Shown: positions 33,947 through 43,664, numbered from the stretch's first letter. The stretch is DNA of 64,000 nucleotides from JBBATK01 sp044224515 (GCA_044224515.1 JBGAKH010000007.1:156858-220857); one strand, 5' to 3'. The notes: generated by a model not told the origin, from the letters alone. Numbers and translations are program-made.

Positions 33947-35878
33947 ATGAGTAAAGTTATTGGAATCGACCTTGGAACAACAAATTCCTGTGTGTCTGTT
34001 ATGGAAGGATCGGCACCGGTTGTGATCGCCAATGTTGAAGGTATGCGAACCACACCGTCGATCGTAGGTTTTCCGAAGTCGGGCGAGCGTTTGGTTGGCC
34101 AAGCCGCAAAGCGTCAAGCAATCACCAATCCCAAAAACACGATCTATTCAGTGAAGCGTTTTATGGGACGTCGTATCGACGAAGTGAACGAAGAAACAAA
34201 GCTTGTTCCATATGTGATCAAAGCAGGCGAGAATAATAGTGCTCGTGTCGATATCGACGGACGTCTCTATTCGCCGCCGGAAATCTCAGCGATGATTTTG
34301 CAGAAGATGAAGCAAACTGCTGAAGAATATTTGGGACAAAAAATCACTGAAGCGGTGATCACCGTTCCTGCATACTTCAACGATGCTCAGCGTCAAGCAA
34401 CCAAAGACGCCGGCGAAATTGCCGGCTTAACCGTGCGACGTATTGTCAACGAACCTACAGCAGCTGCTCTTGCCTATGGCTTGGATAAGAAAGGCAAGAA
34501 CATGACAGTTGCCGTGTATGACCTTGGTGGTGGTACTTTCGACGTTTCTGTTTTGGAACTCGGTGATGGCGTGTTTGAAGTGAAGTCTACCAACGGTGAC
34601 ACACACCTTGGTGGTGACAACTTCGATCTTCGTCTTATCGATTACTTGGCAGACGAATTCAAGAAGACAGAAGGAATTGACTTGCGCAACGACCCGATGG
34701 CTCTTCAACGCTTGCGCGAAGCAGCAGAAAAGACCAAGATCGAGTTGTCGCAAATGCTTCAGACCGACGTCAACCTGCCATTTATCACTGCTACGGCGGA
34801 AGGACCGAAGCACTTGAACCTGAGCATTACCCGTGCAAAGTTTGAGCAACTCTGTGCGGATCTTTTTGAGCGCACGTTGAAGCCTTGTGAGCAAGCTCTG
34901 CGTGATGCAAAGATGAATCCCTCTCAAATCGACGAAGTGATTTTGGTTGGTGGTTCCACACGTATTCCAAAAATTCAAGAGCTCGTCAAGAACTTCTTTG
35001 GCAAAGAGCCGAGCAAAGGTGTTAACCCCGATGAAGTCGTTGCTGTAGGTGCAGCTATTCAAGGTGCGGTTTTGACCGGAGAAGTTACCGATGTGTTGTT
35101 GCTGGACGTAACACCCTTGACACTTGGTATCGAAACCCTTGGCGGTGTGTTGACCTCAATGATTGCATCAAACACCACGATTCCTACCAAGAAGTCGGAA
35201 GTGTTCTCGACCGCGAGTGACAACCAATCCACCGTTGAAGTGCACATCTTGCAAGGTGAGCGTCAAATGGCGCGCGATAATCGTTCGCTTGGACGTTTTC
35301 ACCTCGATGGTATTCCGCCGGCACCACGTGGCGTTCCGCAAGTTGAAGTAACCTTCGACATTGATGCCAACGGTATTCTGAATGTTTCAGCAAAAGACCG
35401 TGCAAGCGGAAAGGAACAAAGCATTCGCATCACGTCAAGCTCGGGTCTCTCAAAAGACGAAGTAGAAAAGATGAAGCGCGATGCGCAGGATCATGCTGCT
35501 GAAGACAAAAAGCTTAAGGAAGAAGTTGAGACACGTAATCAGGCAGACCAACTCGTGTTCCAAACCGACAAGCAACTCAAAGAGTTCGAAGGCAAGATCA
35601 GCGAAGAGCATAAGTCAAAGATCACAGCTGCTAAAGACCGCTTGCAAGATGCTATCACCAACAACCCGGCTGATGTGAAGCCGGCAATGGACGCTCTTAA
35701 TCAAGCATGGAACGAAGCAAGTACATCCATGTATGAGCAAGCAGGCGCGGCACAAGGTGCAGCACCGGGTGCGGATCAAGGTGCACCTGCTGACTCCGCT
35801 CAAGGCGCTGCTTCCAACGCTTCAGCTGACGGCAAGAATGTCGAAGATGCGGAGTTCACCGTGGTTGACGAAAAGTAA
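33947..35878 (+). CDS. dnaK: chaperone DnaK (Hsp70)
   Basis: ATP-driven foldase of the cytoplasm, working with DnaJ and GrpE (neither in this window). 643 residues. The ATPase domain has IGIDLGTTNSCVSVMEG, VPAYFNDAQRQATKDAG, NEPTAAALAYGLD, YDLGGGTFDVSVLELGDGVFEV and VGGSTRIPKIQ. The linker LLLDVTPLTLGIET leads into the substrate-binding domain (NTTIPTKKSEVFSTASDNQ). The lid helices follow, then an Ala/Gln/Gly-rich disordered tail (~600-630) and the classic acidic end VEDAEFTVVDEK. It is monocistronic with a terminator about 40 bp after the stop. Confidence 0.98.
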   Translation: MSKVIGIDLGTTNSCVSVMEGSAPVVIANVEGMRTTPSIVGFPKSGERLVGQAAKRQAITNPKNTIYSVKRFMGRRIDEVNEETKLVPYVIKAGENNSARVDIDGRLYSPPEISAMILQKMKQTAEEYLGQKITEAVITVPAYFNDAQRQATKDAGEIAGLTVRRIVNEPTAAALAYGLDKKGKNMTVAVYDLGGGTFDVSVLELGDGVFEVKSTNGDTHLGGDNFDLRLIDYLADEFKKTEGIDLRNDPMALQRLREAAEKTKIELSQMLQTDVNLPFITATAEGPKHLNLSITRAKFEQLCADLFERTLKPCEQALRDAKMNPSQIDEVILVGGSTRIPKIQELVKNFFGKEPSKGVNPDEVVAVGAAIQGAVLTGEVTDVLLLDVTPLTLGIETLGGVLTSMIASNTTIPTKKSEVFSTASDNQSTVEVHILQGERQMARDNRSLGRFHLDGIPPAPRGVPQVEVTFDIDANGILNVSAKDRASGKEQSIRITSSSGLSKDEVEKMKRDAQDHAAEDKKLKEEVETRNQADQLVFQTDKQLKEFEGKISEEHKSKITAAKDRLQDAITNNPADVKPAMDALNQAWNEASTSMYEQAGAAQGAAPGADQGAPADSAQGAASNASADGKNVEDAEFTVVDEK

Positions 35879-35915
35879 GACAGCGACTCAGCAACGTACT
35901 TCACGTAGCAATTTC

Positions 35916-35947
35916 AAGCGGCTTCCTTTGTGGGAGCCGCTTCTTTT
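35916..35947 (+). terminator. rho-independent terminator of dnaK
   Basis: AAGCGGCTTCC (35916-35926) pairs with GGAGCCGCTT (35933-35942) with one bulged base, followed by CTTTT. Confidence 0.85.
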
Positions 35948-36156
35948 ATGCTCCGCGTATTTGGTTTTTCGAATGCCTAAAATTTGAAGAGGCATGGTAC
36001 CAACACGCATTCGCCGGATGTGTTCTTCACACGGTTGGATGTGTTGCTCGTTTACGATTCGCTATGCAGTCGAGAGAACTCCTATATTGGTGAACAAACA
36101 AGCTGAGTATCATTGCTGTCTCTTACCACGAACTGTCGTAGCTGACAGTGCAACAC

Positions 36157-36708
36157 ATGAACTTCCTTTCGTATATACTCTGTATTCTGTGCGCAAGCAT
36201 AGTTTTGAGTGCGCAATCGAGTGCTCCAATTACTGCTGTAAACAACCTGGATCTTAAACGTTATCTGGGTACCTGGTATGAGATCGCTCGCTTACCGAAC
36301 AGTTTTCAAACCAAATGTTCTTGCGACGTACGTGCGGAGTATCGCTTACGCGATGACGGTGATATTGATATCATCAATCGTTGTCGCAAAGCAAACGGCG
36401 AGTGGCACGAAGCTGTTGGTAAGGCGAAGCGTGCCGGCGAGAACGAGCCACTCTCGAAACTGAAAGTACGATTTGCCCCGGCGATAGTAAGTTGGATACC
36501 TTGGGTCTGGGGAGACTACTGGGTGATCATCCTTGCCCCCGATTATAGCTATGCGGTAGTGGGTGAGCCAAGTCGACAGTATTTGTGGATTCTTTCAAGG
36601 AGTCCGCAGTTGGCACCCGGAGTATATCAGAACATTTCGCAGAAACTCAGCGGCATGGGCTACGATGTTCGCCTGATCCAAATGACGAAGCAAACGGTAT
36701 CGAACTAA
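36157..36708 (+). CDS. blc: Blc-type bacterial lipocalin
   Basis: 183 residues from ATG 36157 (the GTG at 36148 is a less likely start). Signal peptide NFLSYILCILCASIVLSAQ with no lipobox cysteine, so it should be periplasmic or secreted rather than an outer-membrane lipoprotein as in E. coli Blc. The lipocalin core motif GTWYEIARLPNSFQ begins at residue 38, and the second and third structurally conserved blocks are visible (YAVVGEPSRQYLWILSRSP). A Cys pair in KCSCDV could form or break a disulfide with NRCRK. The presumed role is binding lysophospholipid or other lipids during envelope stress, by family analogy. It stands alone. Confidence 0.92.
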   Translation: MNFLSYILCILCASIVLSAQSSAPITAVNNLDLKRYLGTWYEIARLPNSFQTKCSCDVRAEYRLRDDGDIDIINRCRKANGEWHEAVGKAKRAGENEPLSKLKVRFAPAIVSWIPWVWGDYWVIILAPDYSYAVVGEPSRQYLWILSRSPQLAPGVYQNISQKLSGMGYDVRLIQMTKQTVSN

Positions 36709-36853
36709 GATGGAGATACCCGAACTTTTCTCGATGTACACAATGGACCAAACACAGCATACGCGGTCCAGACTAACCTCATGTATTCACCGCGGAGCAC
36801 TGCACGGAGCAATGCGATCTTCATCGTAGTTTTGCAGATACCGCCGCTGCTTC

Positions 36854-37882
36854 ATGAAACAACTTCGACTTCACTTTTGCGATTTTTGGCCGGGCTTCCG
36901 GCCCGAGTCCAATTACTTCGTTCGCCTCTTGCGTGAGTCGTATGAGATCGTCTTCGATGCCATCAATCCGGAGTTGGTGATCTGCTCGGTATTCGGACAT
37001 TCGCACTATCGCTACTTCTGTCGTAAGCTGTGCTTTATCGGAGAGAATGTCGATCCGGATCTCGAGCTCTTTGATTACTCTATTAGCTTTCGTCCACGTA
37101 GTGAACGAAACTATCGCTTACCTCTTTATGCATACTTCGACTCCGTCGATGCTGCTGCCGGGGAGCGAAAGCCGGATCCACATTTTGCTCAGAGAGCATT
37201 CTGCAACTTTCTCTATTCGAATCCCGGTCCGCGTGAGCGTGTTCAGTTTTATGATGTGCTCAATTCCGCATTACGGGTAGATTCCGGCGGGCGCGTTCGT
37301 AACAATCTTGGAATGCGTATCGATGACAAAATGAAGTTCCTGGCGAACTATCGTTTTTCCATCGCCTTTGAAAACGGAGCGCATGCTGGATACATTACCG
37401 AGAAGATTTTTCAGCCTTTACTCTGCGGGAGCATTCCTATTTATTGGGGAGCATCCGACATCGAAGAAGAGTTCAACGCCAAGAGCTTTGTCAATGCGGC
37501 GCGTTACACAAGTCTCGAAGGTTTGCGTGATGCAGTGTTGTCGCTCAACGCCGACGAAGCAGCATGCCGTCGCATGATCGCGGAGCCGATTTTCCCGGAA
37601 GGAAGAGTTCCGGACTTCCTTAGCTCAAGCGCTGTTCTACGCTTTTTTGAACAGGTCATCAATGACAGCTCAACGCCACGTGCGCAGCATTCAACACTGT
37701 ACACACTTCCCTCAGCTATGCAGAGTCTGATGCAACAGGCTCATTCGCTTCGCTACACCGCAAGCTTACAGTGGCGACGACTACGTAATCTGAGCCCGGA
37801 CAAACTGAAGTTCCGCAAAACGTCGTACTCGGTTGGCAATACCGGAGACAATCAACAGGGTCATGATAGTGTGAAAGACTAG
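36854..37882 (+). CDS. family GT10 glycosyltransferase (alpha-1,3/4-fucosyltransferase-like)
   Basis: 342 residues. The signature block FENGAHAGYITEKIFQPLLCGSIPIYWGA, starting near Glu173, is diagnostic for GT10, the GDP-fucose-using fucosyltransferases. An N-terminal acceptor-binding half (LRLHFCDFWPGFRPESNYFVRLL) precedes it, and the basic C-terminal ~60 residues (SLQWRRLRNLSPDKLKFRK) may bind the membrane face, as in Helicobacter FucTs. The likely substrate is a surface polysaccharide or glycoprotein. No other polysaccharide genes adjoin it, so it is an isolated decorating enzyme. There is no signal peptide; it is cytoplasmic. Confidence 0.93.
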   Translation: MKQLRLHFCDFWPGFRPESNYFVRLLRESYEIVFDAINPELVICSVFGHSHYRYFCRKLCFIGENVDPDLELFDYSISFRPRSERNYRLPLYAYFDSVDAAAGERKPDPHFAQRAFCNFLYSNPGPRERVQFYDVLNSALRVDSGGRVRNNLGMRIDDKMKFLANYRFSIAFENGAHAGYITEKIFQPLLCGSIPIYWGASDIEEEFNAKSFVNAARYTSLEGLRDAVLSLNADEAACRRMIAEPIFPEGRVPDFLSSSAVLRFFEQVINDSSTPRAQHSTLYTLPSAMQSLMQQAHSLRYTASLQWRRLRNLSPDKLKFRKTSYSVGNTGDNQQGHDSVKD

Positions 37883-38226
37883 GGAGTTCTGTTCTGTAGG
37901 TGTTCACCTTATTCATGCTGCTATTTCCATTTCTCATACCGGTTTCACCATGCTCATCAAGCGGACTGCGAAGCAGGACGCATAGTCATAAATCTCTGCT
38001 ACGAGAGTTAAACTCTCTCAACATTCCGAGGCACAACCAAACAAACCAACGGGCGACCTACTCTCACGCTCGTCATACCCGAGCCTACATCTGCATCTGA
38101 TCCACGCAAGTCTCGAGTACTGCGTTCTTCGTCCGGCAGCTCACGCGGCGTCAAAAAAAAAATAAAAAAAGCGACTGAGCATAGCCCAGTCGCTTAATCA
38201 GAATACCATCGCTACGAAAACACCTA
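37883..38226. other. intergenic region between convergent GT10 and aconitase genes
   Basis: 344 bp between converging genes. It contains the aconitase terminator (38153-38195). I see no gene and no clear terminator for the GT10 gene in it. Confidence 0.5.
38153..38195 (-). terminator. rho-independent terminator of aconitase
   Basis: On the minus strand AAGCGACTG (complement of 38187-38195) pairs with the complement of 38169-38177, followed by a long run of T (A-tract 38153-38170 on the plus strand). Confidence 0.9.
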
Positions 38227-40470
38227 TTAGTTCTTCGCAGCTGCAATAAGGTTGAGTGCAGAGCCCGCATGAAACCAGCCTATTTGCTGATCGTTCATAG
38301 TATGACGAAGCTCTATAGTTGAGACGCTACCATCTGCGTGTTGAAACTGCGCTTGGATGGTCGCACCGACCTTAAGAGTGGAGATATCAATGCTCACGCG
38401 ATCATCCTCGCGAATCAGATCATAGTCTGCCGGATTCACGAAGGTCAGTGGAAGCATACCTTGCTTCTTTAGATTGGTTTCGTGGATGCGAGCGAAGGAC
38501 TTCACGATGATGGCTTTAGCGCCCAAGAAACGCGGCTCCATCGCAGCATGTTCCCGGGATGAACCTTCGCCATAATTCTCTTCGCCAACTGCAACCCAGG
38601 AGATGCCACGAGCCTTGTAATCACGCGCGACTGCAGGAACTTCAGCGTACTCACCGCTGAAGACATTTTTTACGCTATTCGCGGTATCGTTGACATAGTT
38701 GATTGCACCGATAAGCATGTTGTTGGAGATGTTATCGAGGTGTCCGCGGAAGCGCAGCCACGGTCCGGCCATAGAGATGTGGTCCGTCGTGCACTTGCCT
38801 TTCACCTTAATAAGAAGCGGCATGCCATTGAACTCTTCCGCACGTGGAGCCTTGAACGCTTCAAGACGCTGCAGACGATTTGAGGCTGCATCAATTGTGA
38901 CTTGAACTGCGCTGCCATCTGCCGCCGGAGAGACAAAGCATGTAGGATCAGGAACAAATCCCTTATCCGGAAGTTCTTGTCCTACGGGTTCTTTAAGCAT
39001 AACGCCATGCACGGCCTGTTTCGTGAAGTCAACCGTCAGATCTCCGGTGAGAGCAAATCCGATGACAGTTTCCGGTGAAGCCACGAATGCGTGTGTTTCC
39101 GGATTACCATCGTTGCGTGCCGTAAAGTTGCGGTTGAACGAGGTAATAATGGAGTTGCGATCTCCTTTTTGTACGTCGTGTCGTTTCCATTGTCCAATGC
39201 AAGGACCACAAGCATTGGCCAGAACCGTACCGCCCACAGATTCAAGTTTCGCAAGAATACCGTCGCGTTCGATGGTTGCGCGTACTTGTTCAGAGCCCGG
39301 AGTGATAGTGAACTCGCTCTTGACCTTCAAACCTGCGGCAGAAGCGTGGGCGGCGATCTCCGCAACACGACTCATGTCTTCATAACTCGAGTTGGTGCAG
39401 GAACCGATGAGTCCAACACGCAGCTCGCGCGGATAGTTGTTGGCTTCAACCGACTTGACGAATTCAGAAAGTGGAAGTGCTTTATCGGGTGTGAAGGGTC
39501 CGTTGACATGCGGCTCCAAGCTATTCAAATCAATATGAATCACTTGGTCGTAGTAGTCTTCCGGTTTTGCAAAGACTTCGTTATCGGCACGTAAGTGTTC
39601 GGCAACTCCTGCAGCCAACTCTGCGACATCAGCACGATCTGTGCTGCGCAAATATCGAAGCATAGAATCATCGAGAGGGAAAATTGAGGTTGTTGCGCCA
39701 ATCTCTGCACCCATGTTACAAATCGTTCCCTTACCGGTGGCGCTGAAACTTGCGCAACCATCTCCGAAATATTCAACGATTGCACCTGTTCCACCCTTCA
39801 CAGTCAGGATACCAGCGAGCTTCAGGATGACGTCTTTGGCAGAAGTCCAGCCGGACATCTTGCCGCTGAGCTTCACACCAATAAGCTTGGGCATCTTGAG
39901 TTCCCAGGGCAGACCGGCCATTACGTCGACGGCATCGGCACCGCCAACGCCGATGGCCACCATTCCCAAACCACCCGCATTGGGAGTGTGAGAATCCGTA
40001 CCGATCATCATTCCACCGGGGAAGGCGTAGTTTTCAAGCACTACTTGGTGAATGATGCCTGCGCCCGGCTTCCAGAAACCGATACCGTATTTGTTCGAGA
40101 CTGAGCCAAGGAAATTGAAGACCTCGTCGTTCTCTATGAGTGATGCAGCCAAGTCGCTCTGCGCACCGTTCTCCGCACGGATCAAGTGATCGCAGTGCAC
40201 AGTTGAGGGCACCGCAACCTTTGGGATACCGGCACTCATGAATTGCAGAAGGGCCATTTGTGCCGTTGCATCTTGCATGGCAACGCGATCCGGATTGAAG
40301 TCCACGTATGAAGCACCTCGTGAATGCGCTGTGCCCGGCATCTCGGCCATGTGTGAGTAGAGAATTTTCTCCGCAAGGGTAAGAGGACGTCCAACAACTG
40401 TTCGTGCTTTGGCAACACGCTCGGCAAGTTGGGCATAGGTACGACGAATCAGATCGATGTCAAAAGCCAT
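38227..40470 (-). CDS. acn: aconitate hydratase (mitochondrial type)
   Basis: TCA-cycle enzyme interconverting citrate and isocitrate with a [4Fe-4S] cluster. 747 residues. The cluster ligands are Cys358 (GSCTNSSYED), Cys421 and Cys424 (NACGPCIGQW), the same numbers as in mature mammalian mitochondrial aconitase. The opening (LAERVAKARTVVGRPLTLAEKILYSH) and the swivelling domain 4 (GEENYGEGSSREHAAMEPR) follow that subfamily rather than AcnA/IRP1 or AcnB. It is monocistronic on the minus strand with a strong terminator. Upstream on the minus strand are palindromic sites at 40553-40564 and 40595-40617. Confidence 0.97.
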   Translation of the reverse strand: MAFDIDLIRRTYAQLAERVAKARTVVGRPLTLAEKILYSHMAEMPGTAHSRGASYVDFNPDRVAMQDATAQMALLQFMSAGIPKVAVPSTVHCDHLIRAENGAQSDLAASLIENDEVFNFLGSVSNKYGIGFWKPGAGIIHQVVLENYAFPGGMMIGTDSHTPNAGGLGMVAIGVGGADAVDVMAGLPWELKMPKLIGVKLSGKMSGWTSAKDVILKLAGILTVKGGTGAIVEYFGDGCASFSATGKGTICNMGAEIGATTSIFPLDDSMLRYLRSTDRADVAELAAGVAEHLRADNEVFAKPEDYYDQVIHIDLNSLEPHVNGPFTPDKALPLSEFVKSVEANNYPRELRVGLIGSCTNSSYEDMSRVAEIAAHASAAGLKVKSEFTITPGSEQVRATIERDGILAKLESVGGTVLANACGPCIGQWKRHDVQKGDRNSIITSFNRNFTARNDGNPETHAFVASPETVIGFALTGDLTVDFTKQAVHGVMLKEPVGQELPDKGFVPDPTCFVSPAADGSAVQVTIDAASNRLQRLEAFKAPRAEEFNGMPLLIKVKGKCTTDHISMAGPWLRFRGHLDNISNNMLIGAINYVNDTANSVKNVFSGEYAEVPAVARDYKARGISWVAVGEENYGEGSSREHAAMEPRFLGAKAIIVKSFARIHETNLKKQGMLPLTFVNPADYDLIREDDRVSIDISTLKVGATIQAQFQHADGSVSTIELRHTMNDQQIGWFHAGSALNLIAAAKN

Positions 40471-40552
40471 GACGCTTCCTTGAAATTGAATAAAACCTGT
40501 TTAGCGAGTTGAGAGTGCTGCACCAAAGGTACGATGCGCCACAGCGGAGAGT

Positions 40553-40617
40553 CTGACATGTCAGAACGATGCGTGCTGTGGGTAGTAAATCGTGTGTGCA
40601 TAAAGAAGTGATGCACA
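40553..40617. promoter_or_regulatory. two palindromes upstream of aconitase
   Basis: CTGACATGTCAG (40553-40564) is a perfect 12-bp palindrome; its TGACA/TGTCA halves match the cluster before hsp20. TGTGCAT-N9-ATGCACA (40595-40617) is a second inverted repeat. They lie about 85-145 bp before the aconitase ATG, as operators or activator sites would. The binding protein is unknown. Confidence 0.45.
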
Positions 40618-41129
40618 AAACTACGGAATTCTAGCAAAAAAGAGGCCAGCGACGCTGTTTTTTAAGGCTTTTTTAGGGAAATCGCATCGACAGGGATTGT
40701 TCGCCGCAAACTGTGCTCTCGATGTTTCACCATAGACGGTGCGGAATGTTCCGGTGCCTGTGTGCCGGTACTTCGAAACGGTGACTCGAGAAGATTTGCT
40801 CACGTTTTGAGTTAGCCGGCAGACCAGCCGGGGCAGACAATACGGAGGTACCGAACGAAAGTTCGTGAATCAGCTAGGGCGATGGGTGCGGATTATTTGC
40901 TACTAGGCATGCAGTCGTTGTCATTTCGCCTTGTTCACTGATTCGACAGCTACATAGGCCAAAGTTTATGCCTGCTTCTTTGAGAGAGAAGTAGATCTGT
41001 TATGTACCGTCCCAAACGTCAGCTGCCCCATCATCTTCCTTTTCGTGATAACCAAGAGCGATCGCCGGTATACAATTTCTAATCACGAAGAGTAAGTGTG
41101 AAGGGTTAGACTGCATCAACATTTCCCCC
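40618..41129. other. gene-free region between aconitase promoter and tRNA-Lys terminator
   Basis: About 510 bp. A 60-codon minus-strand ORF (40621-40803, GTG start) has no recognisable features and no Shine-Dalgarno, so I do not call it. I see nothing else. Confidence 0.5.
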
Positions 41130-41170
41130 AAAAACACAAAAGCCTCACAAGTCGTTGACTTGTGAGGCTT
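41130..41170 (-). terminator. rho-independent terminator of tRNA-Lys
   Basis: A 14-bp perfect stem (41140-41153 with 41157-41170, GTT loop on plus). On the minus strand it is followed by a T-rich run (TTTTGTGTTTTT). It begins about 30 nt 3' of the tRNA. Confidence 0.92.
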
Positions 41171-41201
41171 CTTGCTTCTGCCCAGCGCCTGGGCTACACT
41201 G

Positions 41202-41275
41202 TACTTCCGCACGGACTCGAACCGTGGACCCGCTGATTAAGAGTCAGCTGCTCTAACCAGCTGAGCTACGGAAGC
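41202..41275 (-). tRNA. tRNA-Lys (anticodon CTT)
   Basis: A 74-nt cloverleaf on the minus strand: acceptor stem GCTTCCG/CGGAAGT (first pair G-U), D-arm GCTC/GAGC, anticodon stem GCTGA/TCAGC with loop CTCTTAA (anticodon CTT), and T-arm CACGG-TTCGAGT-CCGTG. The 3' CCA is not encoded. It reads Lys AAG codons. A strong terminator follows. Confidence 0.95.
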
Positions 41276-41505
41276 GAGGCAAGTTACGAAGGTTTTGGGA
41301 ACTGGAAAAGTCTTGTGTTAGAATTGGAGCTAAAATGGTCGATTTTGAGTCTTTTCGTGGGTCTGAGTTGTAACGCTCACTACTATGTGCTACAGCTGCC
41401 TACAAGACAGTTGAGGGCTCTGGTGGCGTGCGTTACAGTGTAGAATTTCCTCATTCTTGAATTTCAAAGCAATTTGCAGAGGCTTTTTGTGAATGATTGA
41501 GCAGG

Positions 41506-42627
41506 ATGAGATTATACGTTGTAGCCGGTGAGTCAAGTGGGGATTTGCATGCAGCGCGCGTGTTGCAGGCACTGCGTGCGCGCATACCGGACCTAGAGCT
41601 ACGAGGTATTGGTGGTGAACGCATGATTGAACAAGGTCTGCATTCCATTGTACCGCAATCACAGATGTCGGTGGTTGGCTTTGCTGAAGTGGCAAAACGA
41701 TATACCTTCTTTAAGAGAACACTTCGAAACTGCGTGAACGATATGCGCGAGTGGAAAGCGGATGCTGTACTGACGGTAGATTATCCCGGATTCAATACAC
41801 GACTTGCCGAGCAAGCAAAGGCAGCAGGCATTCCAGTGATTTGGTACATTGCTCCTCAATTTTGGGCTTGGGGTGCCTCCCGCGCGAAGTCGTTCGCGCG
41901 GGTCGTGGACCACTTGCTCGTTGTTTTTCCTTTCGAGGTGGACTTCTTCAAGCTTTATGGTATTGATGCGGAGTTTGTTGGACATCCCTTGCTCGATGAT
42001 CCTGTCTTCGCTCATAGCATGCTAGCTCCTTCGCAGCGCGAAAAATCTGTTGCGTTTTTACCCGGAAGCCGTCGACAAGAAATCCATCGTCACTTGCCGC
42101 TGTTTCGTGAGGTCGCACTGCGCCTAAAAGCAGAGTTTCCGGATCACACCATGGTGCTTGCCAAAGCCGCTTCTCTGCACCGCGAGGTATTTGATACCAT
42201 GATTGCCGACAAAGATCTCTTTCGTTATGAGTCGGACTCGAGAAAAGTCATGCAGGAGGCACGAGCCGGACTCATCAAAACCGGAACGTCCACACTCGAA
42301 GCATCACTCTGCGGTCTGCCGCATTGCATGGTGTATAAGACCTCCGGACTTTCCTACGCCATTGCGCGACGCTTGGTACGATTGCCATATATTTCACTCA
42401 CCAACATTCTGGCGCAGCGAATGCTCGTTCGCGAGTTCATTCAGAGTGAAGCAGATCCAATAGCTATTAGTAACGAGCTGTCACGATTGTTACGCGCTCC
42501 GAACCACGCTGATGAGCTCTACGAGGAATGTTTGCGCTTGCGCTCGGTCTTGGGTGATGCCGGCGCGGCAACTCGAAGTGCCGATGCCATTATCAGGATT
42601 GTCAGATCTCAAGCGCTTCCCTCATGA
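41506..42627 (+). CDS. lpxB: lipid-A-disaccharide synthase
   Basis: Condenses UDP-2,3-diacylglucosamine with lipid X to form the lipid A disaccharide at the inner membrane (GT19). 373 residues from ATG 41506; an upstream TTG at 41497 is unnecessary. Diagnostic blocks: YVVAGESSGDLHAARVL, GIGGERMIEQGL, VGFAEVAKRY, TVDYPGFNTRLA, IWYIAPQFWAWG, FVGHPLLDDP, FLPGSRRQEIHRHLP, and IKTGTSTLEASLCGLPHCMVYK near the C-terminus. The stop overlaps the start of the DUF374 acyltransferase by 4 bp (ATGA), so the two are translationally coupled. The gene establishes that the host makes lipid A-type LPS. Confidence 0.97.
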   Translation: MRLYVVAGESSGDLHAARVLQALRARIPDLELRGIGGERMIEQGLHSIVPQSQMSVVGFAEVAKRYTFFKRTLRNCVNDMREWKADAVLTVDYPGFNTRLAEQAKAAGIPVIWYIAPQFWAWGASRAKSFARVVDHLLVVFPFEVDFFKLYGIDAEFVGHPLLDDPVFAHSMLAPSQREKSVAFLPGSRRQEIHRHLPLFREVALRLKAEFPDHTMVLAKAASLHREVFDTMIADKDLFRYESDSRKVMQEARAGLIKTGTSTLEASLCGLPHCMVYKTSGLSYAIARRLVRLPYISLTNILAQRMLVREFIQSEADPIAISNELSRLLRAPNHADELYEECLRLRSVLGDAGAATRSADAIIRIVRSQALPS

Positions 42628-43214
42628 AAGAGAAGTTAGCATCACTGCTGTTACGTCTGCTTGCCGCTACCTGGCGCTTTGATCGTCGTGAGCTACCGAC
42701 CATTCCCGATCGACTTGTCCTAAGCTTCTGGCATGATGAGATGCTCTGCTTTTGGGCTGCATTCGCTCATAGCTCTGCCACCGGAGTGACGAGTCTAAGC
42801 AAGGATGGAGATCTGCTTGCGCAGTTGCTAAACGATTGGGGTTATACTGTGCTGCGAGGTTCATCGAGTAAGGGATCGAAAGACGTTTTGGCTGCGATGA
42901 CGGAGGCAGCTGCGCGAAGTAGGGTATTGCTTACACCGGATGGACCTCGTGGTCCCGCACATGTCTATAAAGCAGGCGCAGCAGTGGCGGCAATGCGCGC
43001 CGAAGTCGAACTCATGCACTGCCGCGCCGACATCTCTTCCTCCTTCGTTTTCAAGAAGTCATGGGATCAATTCAAATTGCCGAAACCTTTTGCACGCATT
43101 GGACTACGCTGCGTAGCCCGCCATATCATAGCGCCCGATACACCACGGGAGGACGTCGACGAGATCCTAGGTGGACTAAGTGAAGCGTTAAGCCACACCT
43201 CCGGAACTCTCTGA
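42624..43214 (+). CDS. DUF374 lysophospholipid/lipid A acyltransferase-like protein
   Basis: 196 residues. Blocks LSFWHDEMLCFWAAF, SLSKDGDLLAQLLNDWGYTVLRGSSSKG and LLTPDGPRGPAHVYKAG are the DUF374 (PF04028) signature. Its members resemble LPLAT acyltransferases and commonly neighbour lipid A genes. The 4-bp overlap with lpxB supports a role in lipid A or KDO-lipid acylation, possibly replacing LpxL; this is inference from family and context. No signal peptide is present; it is probably peripheral to the inner membrane. Confidence 0.9.
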   Translation: MKEKLASLLLRLLAATWRFDRRELPTIPDRLVLSFWHDEMLCFWAAFAHSSATGVTSLSKDGDLLAQLLNDWGYTVLRGSSSKGSKDVLAAMTEAAARSRVLLTPDGPRGPAHVYKAGAAVAAMRAEVELMHCRADISSSFVFKKSWDQFKLPKPFARIGLRCVARHIIAPDTPREDVDEILGGLSEALSHTSGTL

Positions 43215-43664
43215 TACTTTCCCTTACTGCGTCTCATCGCCGGTCTTTGGCAGACATTTGGCCAGATGCGAATGGAACCGAATACTACGTATTTCAGTAT
43301 AAGACGTGAAAGTAAGGCAGCATCAAAAAGGCCAAATAGAGCGTAATGCAGCCGATTTCGTACTGAATCGCTGCCTGGTCATCAGCTCCGTAGAATTCCG
43401 CATTTTGGGTTGGAGCGTAGTGTTAGTCGCGCTCTATGCACGATATTGCACAACGGCAGCGCGCATGCGCGCAGCTTACAAAGACATCTCTCTATACACT
43501 AGTCTACGATCATAGCTAGTACTAGATCGAACGAGAAAGTGAAGTGTATGATGTTCAAAGAGACCGGATTGTTAGACCGGTATTTGTCTTACCAAGCCAC
43601 TCGCTTCCGACATTGCTTTGTTTAGCAACGCGGTACGAGGAGCATGATACCTTACGAGATCGAC
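43215..43664 (+). other. intergenic region after the lpxB operon
   Basis: 450 bp. It has a perfect 14-bp palindrome GCGCGCATGCGCGC around 43459-43475 and a duplicated GACCGG..TAGACCGG text near 43563-43580. No ORF is convincing; the 69-codon one at 43306 lacks a Shine-Dalgarno and a recognisable product. Confidence 0.45.

Noticed and set aside
40621..40803. Minus-strand ORF of 60 codons near the aconitase promoter
   Set aside because: No Shine-Dalgarno, no recognisable features, and it overlaps no conserved region.
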